Below are positions 40,625 through 49,654 of a DNA stretch of 64,000 bases, piece by piece (the first letter of the stretch is position 1; each line of letters begins with the position of its first letter). The position numbers and the translations under genes are program-made. Under the pieces are notes generated by a model, which saw only the letters and a program-made list of their open reading frames with translations, was not told where the DNA came from and ran no database searches. This DNA is from Psychrobacter immobilis (GTDB taxonomy: Bacteria > Pseudomonadota > Gammaproteobacteria > Pseudomonadales > Moraxellaceae): positions 62,001 to 126,000 of the forward strand of contig NZ_CAJGZM010000004.1 of NCBI RefSeq assembly GCF_904846175.1, written 5' to 3'.

Positions 40625-41701
40625 ATGAAGAAAGAAACGATAGGCATGTTTGGCGGTAAGTTCTTAATAGTGCATAAAGGGCATGTGCATGCGATGCGTA
40701 AAGCGGCGGCTATGGTCGATAAGCTTTATGTCATAGTGACTTATAACGTGATTTTTGAGCGTGAGGTTTATTTTCATAAAAGTAAAATCGCCCCGATAGC
40801 GGTGGAGCAAAGAATGCGCTGGTGGCATGAAATTACCAAAGAGCTGGATAATGTACACGTCTATGCAATAGAAGAAACCAATATTAATAAAAATGCTGAT
40901 ACTCATACCAATGTTTATTCTTATGCTCATGCTAACGTTGAGCCTGACTGGGAAAGCTGTGCCGATAGCATTAAAACCTTGATAGGCAAACCCATTGATT
41001 TTATTTTTAGTTCTGAGCCAAGATATAGTGATTACTTCGATGATTTATATCCTAAAGCAAAGCATATTATCATCGATGCTGATCGTCAGCTTTATCCCAT
41101 ATCTGCAAGCCAGCTACGTCATGACGGCGTGATTCAGCACTGGGATAGGTTGCCCGACGTGGTACAACCTTATTTTGCCAAAAGTGTTGTCATCGTTGGT
41201 ACAGAAAGTACGGGCAAGACTACATTAGCGAAAGATTTAGCCCATCGTTATAACACTTGCTATGTCGAAGAAGCAGGGCGCAAGTTTTATGAGCAAATTA
41301 ACGCTGAAATCGTCTTGCTTGAGGATTTTGCACAGATTGCTTATGAGCATAAATATCATGAGAGGCAAGCCAAAAAAGCGGCAAATAAGATATATTTCGT
41401 TGATACAGAAGCGATTACGACCCAGTTTTTTTCGATGGCTTATCTTGATGTAAGGCAAAGCGTACTTGATGAAACCGCCAAACTGCAAGATTATGACTTG
41501 TGGCTGTTTTTGGAGGCGGATATTGAGTGGGTCGCTGATGGATTAAGGTCTTTTAGTGATACGCAAGTTCGCGATAAAAACAATCAATTACTAAAATCTT
41601 TATTAAATGAGTTTGGGGTGCGCTATCACATTATCAGCGGCAACTATGATGAAAGGTATAAAGAATCGCTTAAATATGTTGATAAATTATTGACCCAGTA
41701 A
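40625..41701 (+). CDS. nadR: NadR-like bifunctional NMN adenylyltransferase / ribosylnicotinamide kinase
   Basis: It converts nicotinamide riboside to NMN and then to NAD+. The 358-aa protein has the nucleotidyltransferase domain (GMFGGKF, then HKGH at about 18-21, and ISASQLR as the ISxTxxR-type motif at about 159-165). It is followed by a kinase domain with Walker A GTESTGKTTL (about 192-201). There is no helix-turn-helix at the N-terminus, so unlike enterobacterial NadR it should not repress transcription. No pnuC transporter is beside it. An 8-bp repeat runs across the stop codon. Confidence 0.88.
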   Translation: MKKETIGMFGGKFLIVHKGHVHAMRKAAAMVDKLYVIVTYNVIFEREVYFHKSKIAPIAVEQRMRWWHEITKELDNVHVYAIEETNINKNADTHTNVYSYAHANVEPDWESCADSIKTLIGKPIDFIFSSEPRYSDYFDDLYPKAKHIIIDADRQLYPISASQLRHDGVIQHWDRLPDVVQPYFAKSVVIVGTESTGKTTLAKDLAHRYNTCYVEEAGRKFYEQINAEIVLLEDFAQIAYEHKYHERQAKKAANKIYFVDTEAITTQFFSMAYLDVRQSVLDETAKLQDYDLWLFLEADIEWVADGLRSFSDTQVRDKNNQLLKSLLNEFGVRYHIISGNYDERYKESLKYVDKLLTQ

Positions 41702-41722
41702 CCCAGTAACCCAGTAACCCAG
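41693..41722. repeat. 8-bp tandem repeat across the nadR stop
   Basis: ACCCAGTA three times plus a partial fourth copy (ACCCAG). It starts within the last codons of the NadR-like gene and supplies its stop codon. Slippage would hardly alter the protein. Confidence 0.85.
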
Positions 41723-41816
41723 TTATTAATATTCTTATGCTAAGATTGCGATTTTAAGCGTCTTTAACTTCTAACCTTTTCTACCTATACTCACCAACTA
41801 TCACAAGGATGTTTCG

Positions 41817-42764
41817 ATGCTCTTAAAACGCCTAGCTCTTGCCGCGCTTTTTAGTCTTTCTATGGTCGGTTGTACCACCGCGCCCAATGCGTTAGCGGTC
41901 AATACAACGCAAAAGATTATTCAATATGAGCGCAATAAATCTGATTTGGACGTTAAATCGCTGACATTAGCTTCTGGCGATAAGATGGTCTATGCGGAAA
42001 ACGGCAATGTCGCTGGCGAGCCGTTATTACTCATTCATGGCTTTGGCGGTAATAAAGACAACTTTACCCGTATCGCGCGTCATCTAGAAGGCTATCATCT
42101 GATCATTCCTGATTTGCTTGGTTTTGGTGAATCTAGTAAACCGATGAGCGCTGACTATCGCTCGGAGGCGCAAGCGACGCGCTTGCATGAATTGCTGCAA
42201 GCCAAAGGTTTGGCGTCCAATGTTCATGTCGGCGGCAATTCGATGGGCGGCGCAATCAGTGTGGCTTATGCGGCGAAGTATCCCAAAGACGTCAAAAGTT
42301 TATGGCTCGTCGATAGCGCAGGTTTTTGGTCAGCAGGTATTCCTAAATCATTAGAAGGTGCGACGTTAGATAACAATCCGCTGTTGATTAAGAGCAATGA
42401 AGACTTCTATAAAATGTATGATTTCGTCATGTATAAGCCGCCTTATATTCCTAAGTCTGTAAAAGCCGTCTTTGCGCAAGAACGTATTGCGAATAAAGCG
42501 CTAGAATCTAAAATACTGGCGCAAATAACTGAAGACAATGTCGAAGGTCGCGCTAAGATTATCGCTGACTATCATATTCCAACGCTGGTGGTTTGGGGTG
42601 AGAAGGATCAAGTGATCAAGCCTGAAACGGTTACGCTAATAAAAGAAATCATTCCGCAATCACAAGTTATTATGATGCCAGAGATTGGTCATGTACCGAT
42701 GATAGAAGCGGTGAAGCAAACGGCTGAGGATTATAAAACGTTTCGTGAAGTGCTAAAGAAATAG
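41817..42764 (+). CDS. Alpha/beta-hydrolase lipoprotein
   Basis: A 315-aa secreted or membrane-anchored hydrolase. The N-terminus MLLKRLALAALFSLSMVGC is a lipoprotein signal with the lipobox cysteine at 19. The fold shows LLIHGFGGNKDN (oxyanion segment, about 71-82), nucleophile serine in GGNSMGGAIS (about 140-149) and catalytic histidine in IGHVPM (about 297). An acid residue (GEKDQV) lies before it. It resembles lipase or esterase families acting on short or medium esters. ATG at 41817 follows CACAAGGATGTTTCG. Confidence 0.88.
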   Translation: MLLKRLALAALFSLSMVGCTTAPNALAVNTTQKIIQYERNKSDLDVKSLTLASGDKMVYAENGNVAGEPLLLIHGFGGNKDNFTRIARHLEGYHLIIPDLLGFGESSKPMSADYRSEAQATRLHELLQAKGLASNVHVGGNSMGGAISVAYAAKYPKDVKSLWLVDSAGFWSAGIPKSLEGATLDNNPLLIKSNEDFYKMYDFVMYKPPYIPKSVKAVFAQERIANKALESKILAQITEDNVEGRAKIIADYHIPTLVVWGEKDQVIKPETVTLIKEIIPQSQVIMMPEIGHVPMIEAVKQTAEDYKTFREVLKK

Positions 42765-42862
42765 TCATTTACCTATGATGTTGTAAGAATTTATTGGTTC
42801 AGCTTTTGGTTGGATATGGGCTGTTGTAGGTTGGGTTAAAAACTCCGCCTACGTCAATCAAA

Positions 42863-43906
42863 CTAACTCTCTTTTACCAAGCGCTCTAATAATTCAATCG
42901 TGCGCTCTTGTCTGACCAAAGCCACCCCTTGCCCTGCCCATAAAGATTGATGTTCGGCATCAAGATTTTTGGTCGCATGGGCACGCAACAATTTGGTCAT
43001 GGCATTTAATTGTGGATAAGGTGGTAGCTCATGAGCGCTCTCAAATTGAGCAAAGTCACGCAGATAATCGTTCAATAAAGCGCGTGCCTGTTTACCTGAA
43101 AATAGTCGCGTTAAGCGCGTTTCGGCACTGCGCTTACCTTCACTGGCGTCAAGTAGTGCTTGTTTATAGCTATCATTGATACCGCACTTATCGGTGGTCA
43201 AAAATGCCGTTCCTATTTGTGCAAGCTCGGCACCGGCGGTTTGAACGGCATTAATAGCTTGCCCAGTCATAATACCGCCAGCTGCAATCAAAGGAATATC
43301 GGTGCAAGCCCGCGTTTGAGCAATCAGTGTCAATAATCCCAATGGGTCATTTGCACTTTGCGCTAACCAACCACCGCGATGTCCACCAGCTTCTACGCCT
43401 TGTACGCATACTGCATCAGCGCCAATAGCTGCCCATGCTTTTGCTTCTAATGGATGATTGGCAGTACCGATGACGCGTGTGCCTAGACTCTGTAAACGCT
43501 GCATTTGTTCGGCATTGATAATACCAAAGGTAAAACTGACGACAGGAACAGGATTGTCATAGAGCACTTGTAGTTGCTCTGCAAAGCTGAGCGCTGGTTG
43601 TTTCGGTAATTCTATTTCTATATTATTTTCTTGATAATACTGGCTTAGCCAATTTGGAACCGCGCTGTCCAAGGTATTAGATTCATGCTCAGACAATACC
43701 ATCAGATTGATCATAAAAGGGCGATCAGTGAGTGATTTAATGCTATCAATTTCACTGTTTAAAACCTTTGGCGTCGTCATGCCAGATCCCAATGAACCCA
43801 ATCCACCAAAATTACTGACCGTCGCTGCCAGCTCAGGGGTGGTTGCTCCTGCCATAGGCGCTTGTACGATAGGATGGGTTAAATTGAGAGTATTCAGTAA
43901 GCTCAT
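42863..43906 (-). CDS. Nitronate monooxygenase-like flavoprotein
   Basis: A 347-aa TIM-barrel FMN protein of the nitronate monooxygenase/2-nitropropane dioxygenase family. It starts LTHPIVQAPMAGATTPELA (about 9-27), has GVEAGGHRGGW (about 169-179, with the active-site histidine region) and the FMN phosphate site LIAAGGIMTGQAI and QIGTAFL. It probably detoxifies nitronates such as propionate-3-nitronate. No partner gene is close by. The ATG at 43906 has AGGACGCCCGTC upstream. Confidence 0.87.
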   Translation of the reverse strand: MSLLNTLNLTHPIVQAPMAGATTPELAATVSNFGGLGSLGSGMTTPKVLNSEIDSIKSLTDRPFMINLMVLSEHESNTLDSAVPNWLSQYYQENNIEIELPKQPALSFAEQLQVLYDNPVPVVSFTFGIINAEQMQRLQSLGTRVIGTANHPLEAKAWAAIGADAVCVQGVEAGGHRGGWLAQSANDPLGLLTLIAQTRACTDIPLIAAGGIMTGQAINAVQTAGAELAQIGTAFLTTDKCGINDSYKQALLDASEGKRSAETRLTRLFSGKQARALLNDYLRDFAQFESAHELPPYPQLNAMTKLLRAHATKNLDAEHQSLWAGQGVALVRQERTIELLERLVKES

Positions 43907-44083
43907 GACGGGCGTCCTTTTTATTTATTAGGAGGTTTGCATGACGTACTTTAACAAAGCTGAACGGCGTGCGTGTTAGATAATGTTTATTTAGTTGAGA
44001 AATAGGAGGGGTTGAGAAGTTGTGGCTAGTATCCACCATTAAAGAGTAATACAAGGTTTGATGTTGAAATTTAACGTAAAAAA

Positions 44084-44131
44084 TAGGTCAGCTCTTACAC
44101 CATCGAAAAGAGAGTTAAGAAAACCGACCTA
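44084..44131 (-). terminator. Terminator after the DsrE gene
   Basis: Arms TAGGTC (44084-44089) and GACCTA (44126-44131) enclose further complementary stretches. On the minus strand a run of T follows. Confidence 0.55.
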
Positions 44132-44162
44132 CTTTTATAAACTAACTGCTTAGCTTAAACTC

Positions 44163-44540
44163 TTAGTTCAACTGTAAAGAACCCTTCGCATTCATCAACA
44201 GCTCAACCACGTCATCACCGCTGATGACGGTGAAGCGCTTATCAATCGCTGATTCTTCTATGCCATTGTGTTTCATACACGCGCCGCAGACCAATACTTG
44301 ACCGCCTTTTTCAATAAAGGCTTCTAGCAATTCGCTAGCAGGTTCAAATGGCGCACCAATATCAACGTTATCTAAAGCATTTGGCAATGCTAAATGTACC
44401 GCGTCTACCATCAATATAACCGATGCAGAGTGACCTTTTTTCAGCGCCACACCTGCCATGGTAAATGCTAAAGTAATTTTGCTTGGGTTTGATTCGCTAT
44501 TATCAAACAGCGTGCCGACATAATCCGTATTATTAACCAT
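44163..44540 (-). CDS. DsrE/DsrF-like protein
   Basis: A 125-aa member of the DsrE family, a small fold used in sulfur relay and other sulfur chemistry. The conserved core is AFTMAGVALKKGHSASVILMVDAVHL (seen in parts at about 25-50) and a cysteine pair in LVCGACMKHNG (about 82-92). It is not one of the clustered tusBCD or dsrEFH genes and stands alone with its own terminator, so its role is open. ATG at 44540 follows AAGGAAAATAAT. Confidence 0.82.
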   Translation of the reverse strand: MVNNTDYVGTLFDNSESNPSKITLAFTMAGVALKKGHSASVILMVDAVHLALPNALDNVDIGAPFEPASELLEAFIEKGGQVLVCGACMKHNGIEESAIDKRFTVISGDDVVELLMNAKGSLQLN

Positions 44541-44754
44541 ATTATTTTCCTTATTAGACTGTTTTAGCTAGACAATATTTAGTTGAGTATAAGACTCACT
44601 ACTATCCTAACATTTATTATATGTATTTATATAATGTCTTGTTAGGAAATAGTAGCTATAAGGTTACTTGCTTGTGACGAGCTACTTGTGAAGCAGCGCT
44701 GTAATGCAAATGGTTAAATAATCAGTGGATATTTGCAGTGAACCTAGCAAAAAC

Positions 44755-45297
44755 TTACGCTTGCGGCGGCCACGGACGGTCAGCATCACTCACAATCCAT
44801 TCTGCCACATAGCCGCTCGGTGGCAGTTCCCAATCCGATTGGTTTAAAGCTGCTAGTACGCGTGCGGTCTCGATCACCTTACCGCCTTCGGTGACCCCTG
44901 TGCGTAGTAGGGCCGATGAGCAAGGTTTGCCCTTTACCCACATCGATTGCTCAATATATATCCAGCGCTCATCGAAGCCTACGATTTTGGTTTTCATGGT
45001 GACTTTTTCAAAAGCACGAATCCGTCTGCGATATTGAATAGTGCTGCCAGCGACGACCAAGCCCCAACGCTGCTTGAGCAGTTGGCTGCCAAGTCCGCTC
45101 CGTACCGCAAAATCGGTACGTCCCATATCATAAAGCGTCAGCACGCGACCATTATTCATCTCCAAGAAATTATCAATGTCCGTCAAACGACAGCGAAAGG
45201 TAATCTCACTGGTATCTTTAAACGTTAAGGTATTGCCCTTTTTTACTTGTAGCGCGGCGTGGGCGATGGTGCTGGCATAACGGATAAATGGATACAT
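44755..45297 (-). CDS. Hotdog-fold acyl-CoA thioesterase
   Basis: A 180-aa hotdog protein of the 4HBT_2/THEM6-like type. It has DIDNFLEMNNGRVLTLYDMGR (about 41-61 in parts), the segment where the catalytic acid sits, and GSTIQYRRRIRAFEKV with a WIYIEQ strand. It likely hydrolyses an acyl-CoA. Lengths and order fit Acinetobacter-type homologs. It lies 75 bases downstream of the YheT-like hydrolase and could share its transcript. Confidence 0.82.
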   Translation of the reverse strand: MYPFIRYASTIAHAALQVKKGNTLTFKDTSEITFRCRLTDIDNFLEMNNGRVLTLYDMGRTDFAVRSGLGSQLLKQRWGLVVAGSTIQYRRRIRAFEKVTMKTKIVGFDERWIYIEQSMWVKGKPCSSALLRTGVTEGGKVIETARVLAALNQSDWELPPSGYVAEWIVSDADRPWPPQA

Positions 45298-45372
45298 GGC
45301 GCAATCTCAAAGGATTAAGGTTTAAAGTTCGAATAATATAATTAGGGTTTAGCAGATTAGCAAATCTCATTA

Positions 45373-46434
45373 TCAATCGCTAGACACGACGCCAATAGAC
45401 TCGAAATAAGCACTAACCGTTTCGGGTAACCAATTGATATCAAATCTTGATTTTTTATAAAGATGAGGAGATTTGTCTTTATCAGCGTTATAACGAATAA
45501 AGCCCACATGCCCGCCATGCTCAGTGTTTAAAATAGTGACGCTGTCAGAGACATCGTTTGGCGTAGCGGTAAAGCCAAGGAAAGGATCGTCTTTGGCGCT
45601 GATTAATAATAAAGGTTTGGTCACTTTTATCAAATAGGGCAATGCTGATGAGGCGTGATAATAATGATTGTTAGAGCGATAGCCATGACGCGGGGCGGTA
45701 AAGATATCATCAAAGTCGCTGATACGATTGACCGCTTTGATAGAGTCGATCTCATCTTTGGTAATGTCATTCGCCAACGCTTTTTTGATAATGGGATTAA
45801 GCAGATACGGCGTATAAATACGATGACTCAAAAAGCTGTGCATACTAAGCGCCGCGGACGACATATCGACAGGTGCTGAAATCACCGCCGCGCCATCACA
45901 GAGCGCTTTATCGCCATATTCACCCATATATTTCGCCAGTGCATTGCCACCTAGCGACACACCTACCGCATAGATATGGGCGTAATTTTCGCGCAAATTC
46001 TCTAGCATATGATGCAACTCGCCAGTGTCACCGGCGTTATAAAATACGCGACCGCTGGCAGGAATACCGCCGCAGCTGCGAAAGTGCGCCACCACAAAGT
46101 GCCATCCTTGCGCATGCATCTGATACGCCAAAGCACGGGCGTAATGACTGTCACTACTGCCTTCCATACCGTGAAATAGCACGATTAATGGCGTTTGCTC
46201 AAGCTCGCCATTATCTGCTGCTTTTATAGACTGGGCGTCTATAGGATGGGCGTCATAAAAGTCATAGGCAATATCACTTTCATCCAAGGAGTCTTTTTCG
46301 ACCACACGGCGATAAGTCGGCGTTTTTGGGGCAAAAAATTTCGGTAAAATGCTTTGCAGGTGTGGATTACTCAGCCAAAAGGGCGGTTTAAAAGAGGTAG
46401 GTGAAAAGGTTTTAAGTGGTTTCGATGTTGGCAT
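45373..46434 (-). CDS. YheT-like alpha/beta hydrolase
   Basis: A 353-aa hydrolase of the YheT family. It starts in family style (FKPPFWLSNPHLQSILPKFF, about 15-34). It has LIVLFHGMEGSSDSHY (about 83-98), nucleophile serine in VGVSLGGNALAKY (about 157-169), an acid in SAKDDPFLG, and histidine in HGGHVGF (about 308-314). The ATG at 46434 is followed by a Thr/Ser/Pro tail. The physiological substrate is not known, and esters are hydrolysed by some relatives. Confidence 0.88.
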   Translation of the reverse strand: MPTSKPLKTFSPTSFKPPFWLSNPHLQSILPKFFAPKTPTYRRVVEKDSLDESDIAYDFYDAHPIDAQSIKAADNGELEQTPLIVLFHGMEGSSDSHYARALAYQMHAQGWHFVVAHFRSCGGIPASGRVFYNAGDTGELHHMLENLRENYAHIYAVGVSLGGNALAKYMGEYGDKALCDGAAVISAPVDMSSAALSMHSFLSHRIYTPYLLNPIIKKALANDITKDEIDSIKAVNRISDFDDIFTAPRHGYRSNNHYYHASSALPYLIKVTKPLLLISAKDDPFLGFTATPNDVSDSVTILNTEHGGHVGFIRYNADKDKSPHLYKKSRFDINWLPETVSAYFESIGVVSSD

Positions 46435-46559
46435 AAAGGTTTCTTATTTAATGGTTATATGAATTATCGTTAAAATCGTCTTTAACAATCAATGCCTTAT
46501 CATACCGACGGACGTGGTCAAAACCAATGCTTTTCAGTGAACGCTCAGTGAACGTATGG

Positions 46560-46621
46560 TTACTCAAATCAATACTACTAAAAACCATGTTATTCAAAAC
46601 AATGCTACTAAAAATAGCATG
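46560..46621. repeat. Imperfect ~31-bp direct repeat
   Basis: Two tandem units (46560-46589 and 46590-46621) share TTAYTCAAA, CAAT and CTACTAAAAA blocks. They are preceded by a 10-bp direct repeat (CAGTGAACG twice, about 46535-46553). Confidence 0.6.
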
Positions 46622-46652
46622 TTAGAAACAGAGAATTAAAAATACTTATTTC

Positions 46653-47249
46653 TTACGAATTATCTAAGACGCGTCCATCCATCGCCAGCCGTTCTTTTAA
46701 ACGATCTATATCTGCTTCAGCAAGCGTCACGGTTAATGTCACTTGTTTACTATAAGCCACGTCATCGATACGACCATGTAAACTTTCGACCACGTAGCGA
46801 CACTGCGCTTCAGTAGCAAACTCAGCGAGTATTTGCACTTGCGCCATCGGTACATAGGGTAGCAGAACCATTTCATCGACGGCAGCCTGCGCTGAGCCTG
46901 CATAGGCGCGAGTGAGACCGCCCGCACCGAGCTTGATACCGCCAAAATAACGCACCACGATGATAATGACGTTGCCGATAGATTTATGCTGTAAGACATT
47001 TAATATCGGTCGTCCTGCCGTGCCGTTCGGTTCGCCATCGTCGTCAAAGCCAGCACTGGTGGTGTTATTGGGGTCACCGATGATATACGCCCAGCAGTGG
47101 TGGCGGGCATCGGCATATTGCACGCGTAATTGTTCCACGTGAAACATTGCTTGCTCGCGCGAGGTCACCGGATAAGCATAGGCAATAAACTCAGATTTTT
47201 TAATTTCTAAGCGCGCGGTGACTGCTTGTTTTAGCGTTTGATAGCTCAT
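46653..47249 (-). CDS. yigZ: YigZ/IMPACT-family protein
   Basis: A 198-aa UPF0029 protein related to eukaryotic IMPACT and yeast Yih1. The N-terminal domain has KKSEFIAYAYPV (about 18-29), the signature GFDDDGEPNGTAGRP (about 67-81) and VVRYFGGIKLGAGGL (about 99-113). A small ferredoxin-like C-terminal domain follows. The role in bacteria is unclear, perhaps linked to translation. A variant parS-like site (47132-47145) is coded in the N-terminal half as M-F-H-V-E-Q. Confidence 0.9.
   Translation of the reverse strand: MSYQTLKQAVTARLEIKKSEFIAYAYPVTSREQAMFHVEQLRVQYADARHHCWAYIIGDPNNTTSAGFDDDGEPNGTAGRPILNVLQHKSIGNVIIIVVRYFGGIKLGAGGLTRAYAGSAQAAVDEMVLLPYVPMAQVQILAEFATEAQCRYVVESLHGRIDDVAYSKQVTLTVTLAEADIDRLKERLAMDGRVLDNS
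47132..47145. other. parS-like site 9 (variant, inside yigZ)
   Basis: GTTCCACGTGAAAC, one base from the perfect palindrome. The change moves the left arm toward the Pseudomonas-type parS arm (GTTCC). Confidence 0.6.
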
Positions 47250-47446
47250 ATTTCATCAGGTCTAGGTTGGATATGGTAAACTTACTTAACTTTCACTGTC
47301 GTCCGTATTTGGCGCAGTGTTCATTTAATTTTTTATTATAGTACCACTTCTTATCAGTGAAGATAGCGCACAAGCTCAGTATGAGTGCTTGTGTCGTTAG
47401 ACGCTAAGGTAGAGTAGGTATCATAAAACGGATGGTAATAAATAGT

Positions 47447-48151
47447 ATGCGTCTAGATAAATTTCTGAGTAAAGCCACTGAGCTGTCGCGCAAAGAATCA
47501 AAAAAGATTCTGCACGCCGGTGAAGTGACGCTAAATGATACTGTGGTCAAAGACCCTGGGTTGCACGTCGATATCGTCAACGATGAAGTAACGTGGGCAG
47601 GCGAGCCGTTGTCAGTTGCTGCGGGTAATCGTTATATTCTGCTGCATAAGCCTGAAGGCTTTGAATGTACTTTAAAAGTCAAAGAACATCCTATCGTTAC
47701 TGAGCTGATTGCCGTACCAGAGCTTGGAAGTTTACGTATTGCAGGTCGCCTCGATGTCGATACCACCGGAGCGTTGCTTATCAGTGATGATGGCAAATGG
47801 TTGCACCGTGTCACCAGCCCTAAACATGAGCATGCCAAGATTTATGAGCTGACCTTAGCTGAGGCGATGGATAGCGACGCGCAAGCCAATGCCGTTAAAG
47901 AAGTGGCTGAAGGTATCTTGTTAGAAGGCGAGCACGAAGAAACCAAGCCTGCCATTCTTGAATTCATCGATGAAACCCATGCGCGTTTAACATTAGAGCA
48001 GGGTAAATACCATCAAGTAAAACGTATGATGGGCTACTTTGGTAATCGAGTGACTGAGCTGCACCGCGCCAGTATTGGCCATATCACTTTAGACGGTCTG
48101 GATAAAGGCGACAGTCGTTTCCTAACACCAGAAGAAGTGGCTAAGTTCTAA
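47447..48151 (+). CDS. rsuA: RsuA-type pseudouridine synthase
   Basis: It isomerises uridine in 16S rRNA (U516 in E. coli). It has an N-terminal S4 RNA-binding domain (MRLDKFLSKATELSRKE) and a catalytic domain with the aspartate motif GRLDVDTTGALLIS (about 102-115) and a C-terminal KYHQVKRMMGYFGN. I chose the ATG at 47447 (234 aa), where the family pattern MRLDKF begins. An in-frame ATG at 47432 adds five residues. RsuA versus the close RluE group cannot be separated with certainty. Confidence 0.88.
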   Translation: MRLDKFLSKATELSRKESKKILHAGEVTLNDTVVKDPGLHVDIVNDEVTWAGEPLSVAAGNRYILLHKPEGFECTLKVKEHPIVTELIAVPELGSLRIAGRLDVDTTGALLISDDGKWLHRVTSPKHEHAKIYELTLAEAMDSDAQANAVKEVAEGILLEGEHEETKPAILEFIDETHARLTLEQGKYHQVKRMMGYFGNRVTELHRASIGHITLDGLDKGDSRFLTPEEVAKF

Positions 48152-48521
48152 ACTTAAGCTGTGCTAAATCCTAAGATGAGCCACTAAAATACTTTCCAAA
48201 ATGAGCAGCTACTGCAAAGTGTGCTGCTTTTTGCTGCCTACTTTTTATCTTTATTATCTCTGCCAACTGTCTGTGTTGCCTATCTCTTAAAGCTCAGTAG
48301 CAGTTTTGCAAAATTAAGCCTTTAATACTTTGCAAAAACTGCTCTTGTGCTAAAGTCAGCCTATCTTTTTTTAATCTATATTTTTACATAATATAGTTAT
48401 CTTTATTAATTGTGGTTACCTTTAAATTCTTACTATGAATAGTTGCCGTTATTTAAAAAATAGCATTTAACAGTAGTGATTTTAATGGTAATGGCTATTA
48501 AAAACCAATAGGACTGTCTTT
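48152..48521. other. 370-bp gap with terminator and a second hairpin
   Basis: No gene is visible. A probable terminator for rsuA lies at about 48204-48232 (AGCAGC / GCTGCT then T run). Further on, a 14-bp inverted repeat (AGCAGTTTTGCAAA at 48299-48312; TTTGCAAAAACTGCT at 48329-48343, one bulged base) encloses a 16-base loop. The rest up to the DsbC-like gene is AT-rich and probably holds its promoter. Confidence 0.5.
48204..48232 (+). terminator. Probable terminator after rsuA
   Basis: AGCAGC and GCTGCT arms with extra AC/GT pairing inside, followed by TTTTT. Confidence 0.55.
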
Positions 48522-49604
48522 GTGAAATTCCCTATATTAAAATCTGCCAGCTTAATCAGTGCCATATTATTGACCTCCACTGCTTGTGCGCAGCCAAGTA
48601 CTACTGATGCTATCAAAAAAAACAGCAGTCAAGCACCGCAAACTATCGAAAGTATGCAAAACACCCAAGCTACTGGCAGTATCAGCAAAGCGGTCGATAG
48701 TCAATTACGTCAACTGCTGAGCCAAGCCGGTATCAAAACCCAAATCACCTCTATCTTAGTATCTAAACTGCCAAATATGTATCAGGTTAATCTAGCAGGA
48801 CAGCCGCCGCTGCATATTACCGAAGATGGTAAATATGTCATCCAAGGCGAGCTACAAAAGAATCCAAGCAAACGCGTAGTAACCAAGACGCCTGTGCGTA
48901 GCAGCAGCGCGCAAGTCGGCAAACCCGTTAGCGCCAGTGTCAAATCTGACATCCTAGCTAATATGAGTGCGCTAAAAAATATGAGCACTAAAACACCGTT
49001 CTTCTATACTGCGGTGCCGGGTGTCATTTGGGGAGCAACCTTAGAAGGCGTGCCTTTTTTATTGTCAGATGATGGGCAATATATTACCGACGGCGAGATA
49101 TCAGTGATTGAAAACGGTCAGTTTATCGGGCTTGATGGCAACTTTGAACGCCTTAAAAACCAATCGGTATTTGCAACTTTGGATAAAAGCCAGCTGATTA
49201 ATTACCCCGCAACTGGTATTGAAAAAGCAATTATATATGTCGCCACCGATGTTAATTGCCCTTATTGCCGCCGCTTGCATCAACAACTGCCCATGCTCAA
49301 TGCAAAGGGCGTGACGGTCAAAACTATTGGCTATCCGATCTATGAAGAGTCACCTGAGCAAATGCGTGCTATCTGGTGTCAGGGCAATGAAGACAGCCGT
49401 CGCAAGGCATTAGATAAAGCCATGTTAAAGGGAGAGATGACGCCTGCACCAGCAAGCTGTAAGGTCAACCATATAACGCCCAATCGTGAAAAAGCGGCAG
49501 GACTTGCGGTGATGGCAACGCCGGCTATTTACCGTGAAGATGGTGTCCTTTTTCAAGCAAGCTTTGAGAGCCCTGAGTTTTTAGAGTTCTTGGGCGTGGA
49601 GTAA
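48522..49604 (+). CDS. dsbC: DsbC-like thiol:disulfide interchange protein with doubled N-module
   Basis: A periplasmic disulfide isomerase of the DsbC/DsbG type. It starts with GTG at 48522 (AGGA nine bases upstream) and has a Sec signal peptide ending near ACA|QP (residue 23). The C-terminal thioredoxin domain has the active site CPYC (C246, C249). At 360 aa it is far longer than E. coli DsbC (236). Two similar dimerisation-like segments appear: LPNMYQVNLAGQ with ITEDGKYVIQGEL (83-111), and VPGVIWGATLEG with LSDDGQYITDGEI (165-193). A DsbC partner such as DsbD is not in the window; dsbB is 10 kb away. Confidence 0.88.
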   Translation: MKFPILKSASLISAILLTSTACAQPSTTDAIKKNSSQAPQTIESMQNTQATGSISKAVDSQLRQLLSQAGIKTQITSILVSKLPNMYQVNLAGQPPLHITEDGKYVIQGELQKNPSKRVVTKTPVRSSSAQVGKPVSASVKSDILANMSALKNMSTKTPFFYTAVPGVIWGATLEGVPFLLSDDGQYITDGEISVIENGQFIGLDGNFERLKNQSVFATLDKSQLINYPATGIEKAIIYVATDVNCPYCRRLHQQLPMLNAKGVTVKTIGYPIYEESPEQMRAIWCQGNEDSRRKALDKAMLKGEMTPAPASCKVNHITPNREKAAGLAVMATPAIYREDGVLFQASFESPEFLEFLGVE

Positions 49605-49654
49605 GTTGTTTAGTATGCTATAGCATGGAATACAATCAATAAAAAACCACCAAT

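Noticed and set aside
41693..41722. Possible CRISPR or larger repeat array from the short tandem repeats
   Set aside because: The repeats here and at 46560, 56877 and 58687 have no spacers and only two to four copies, so they are simple tandem duplications.
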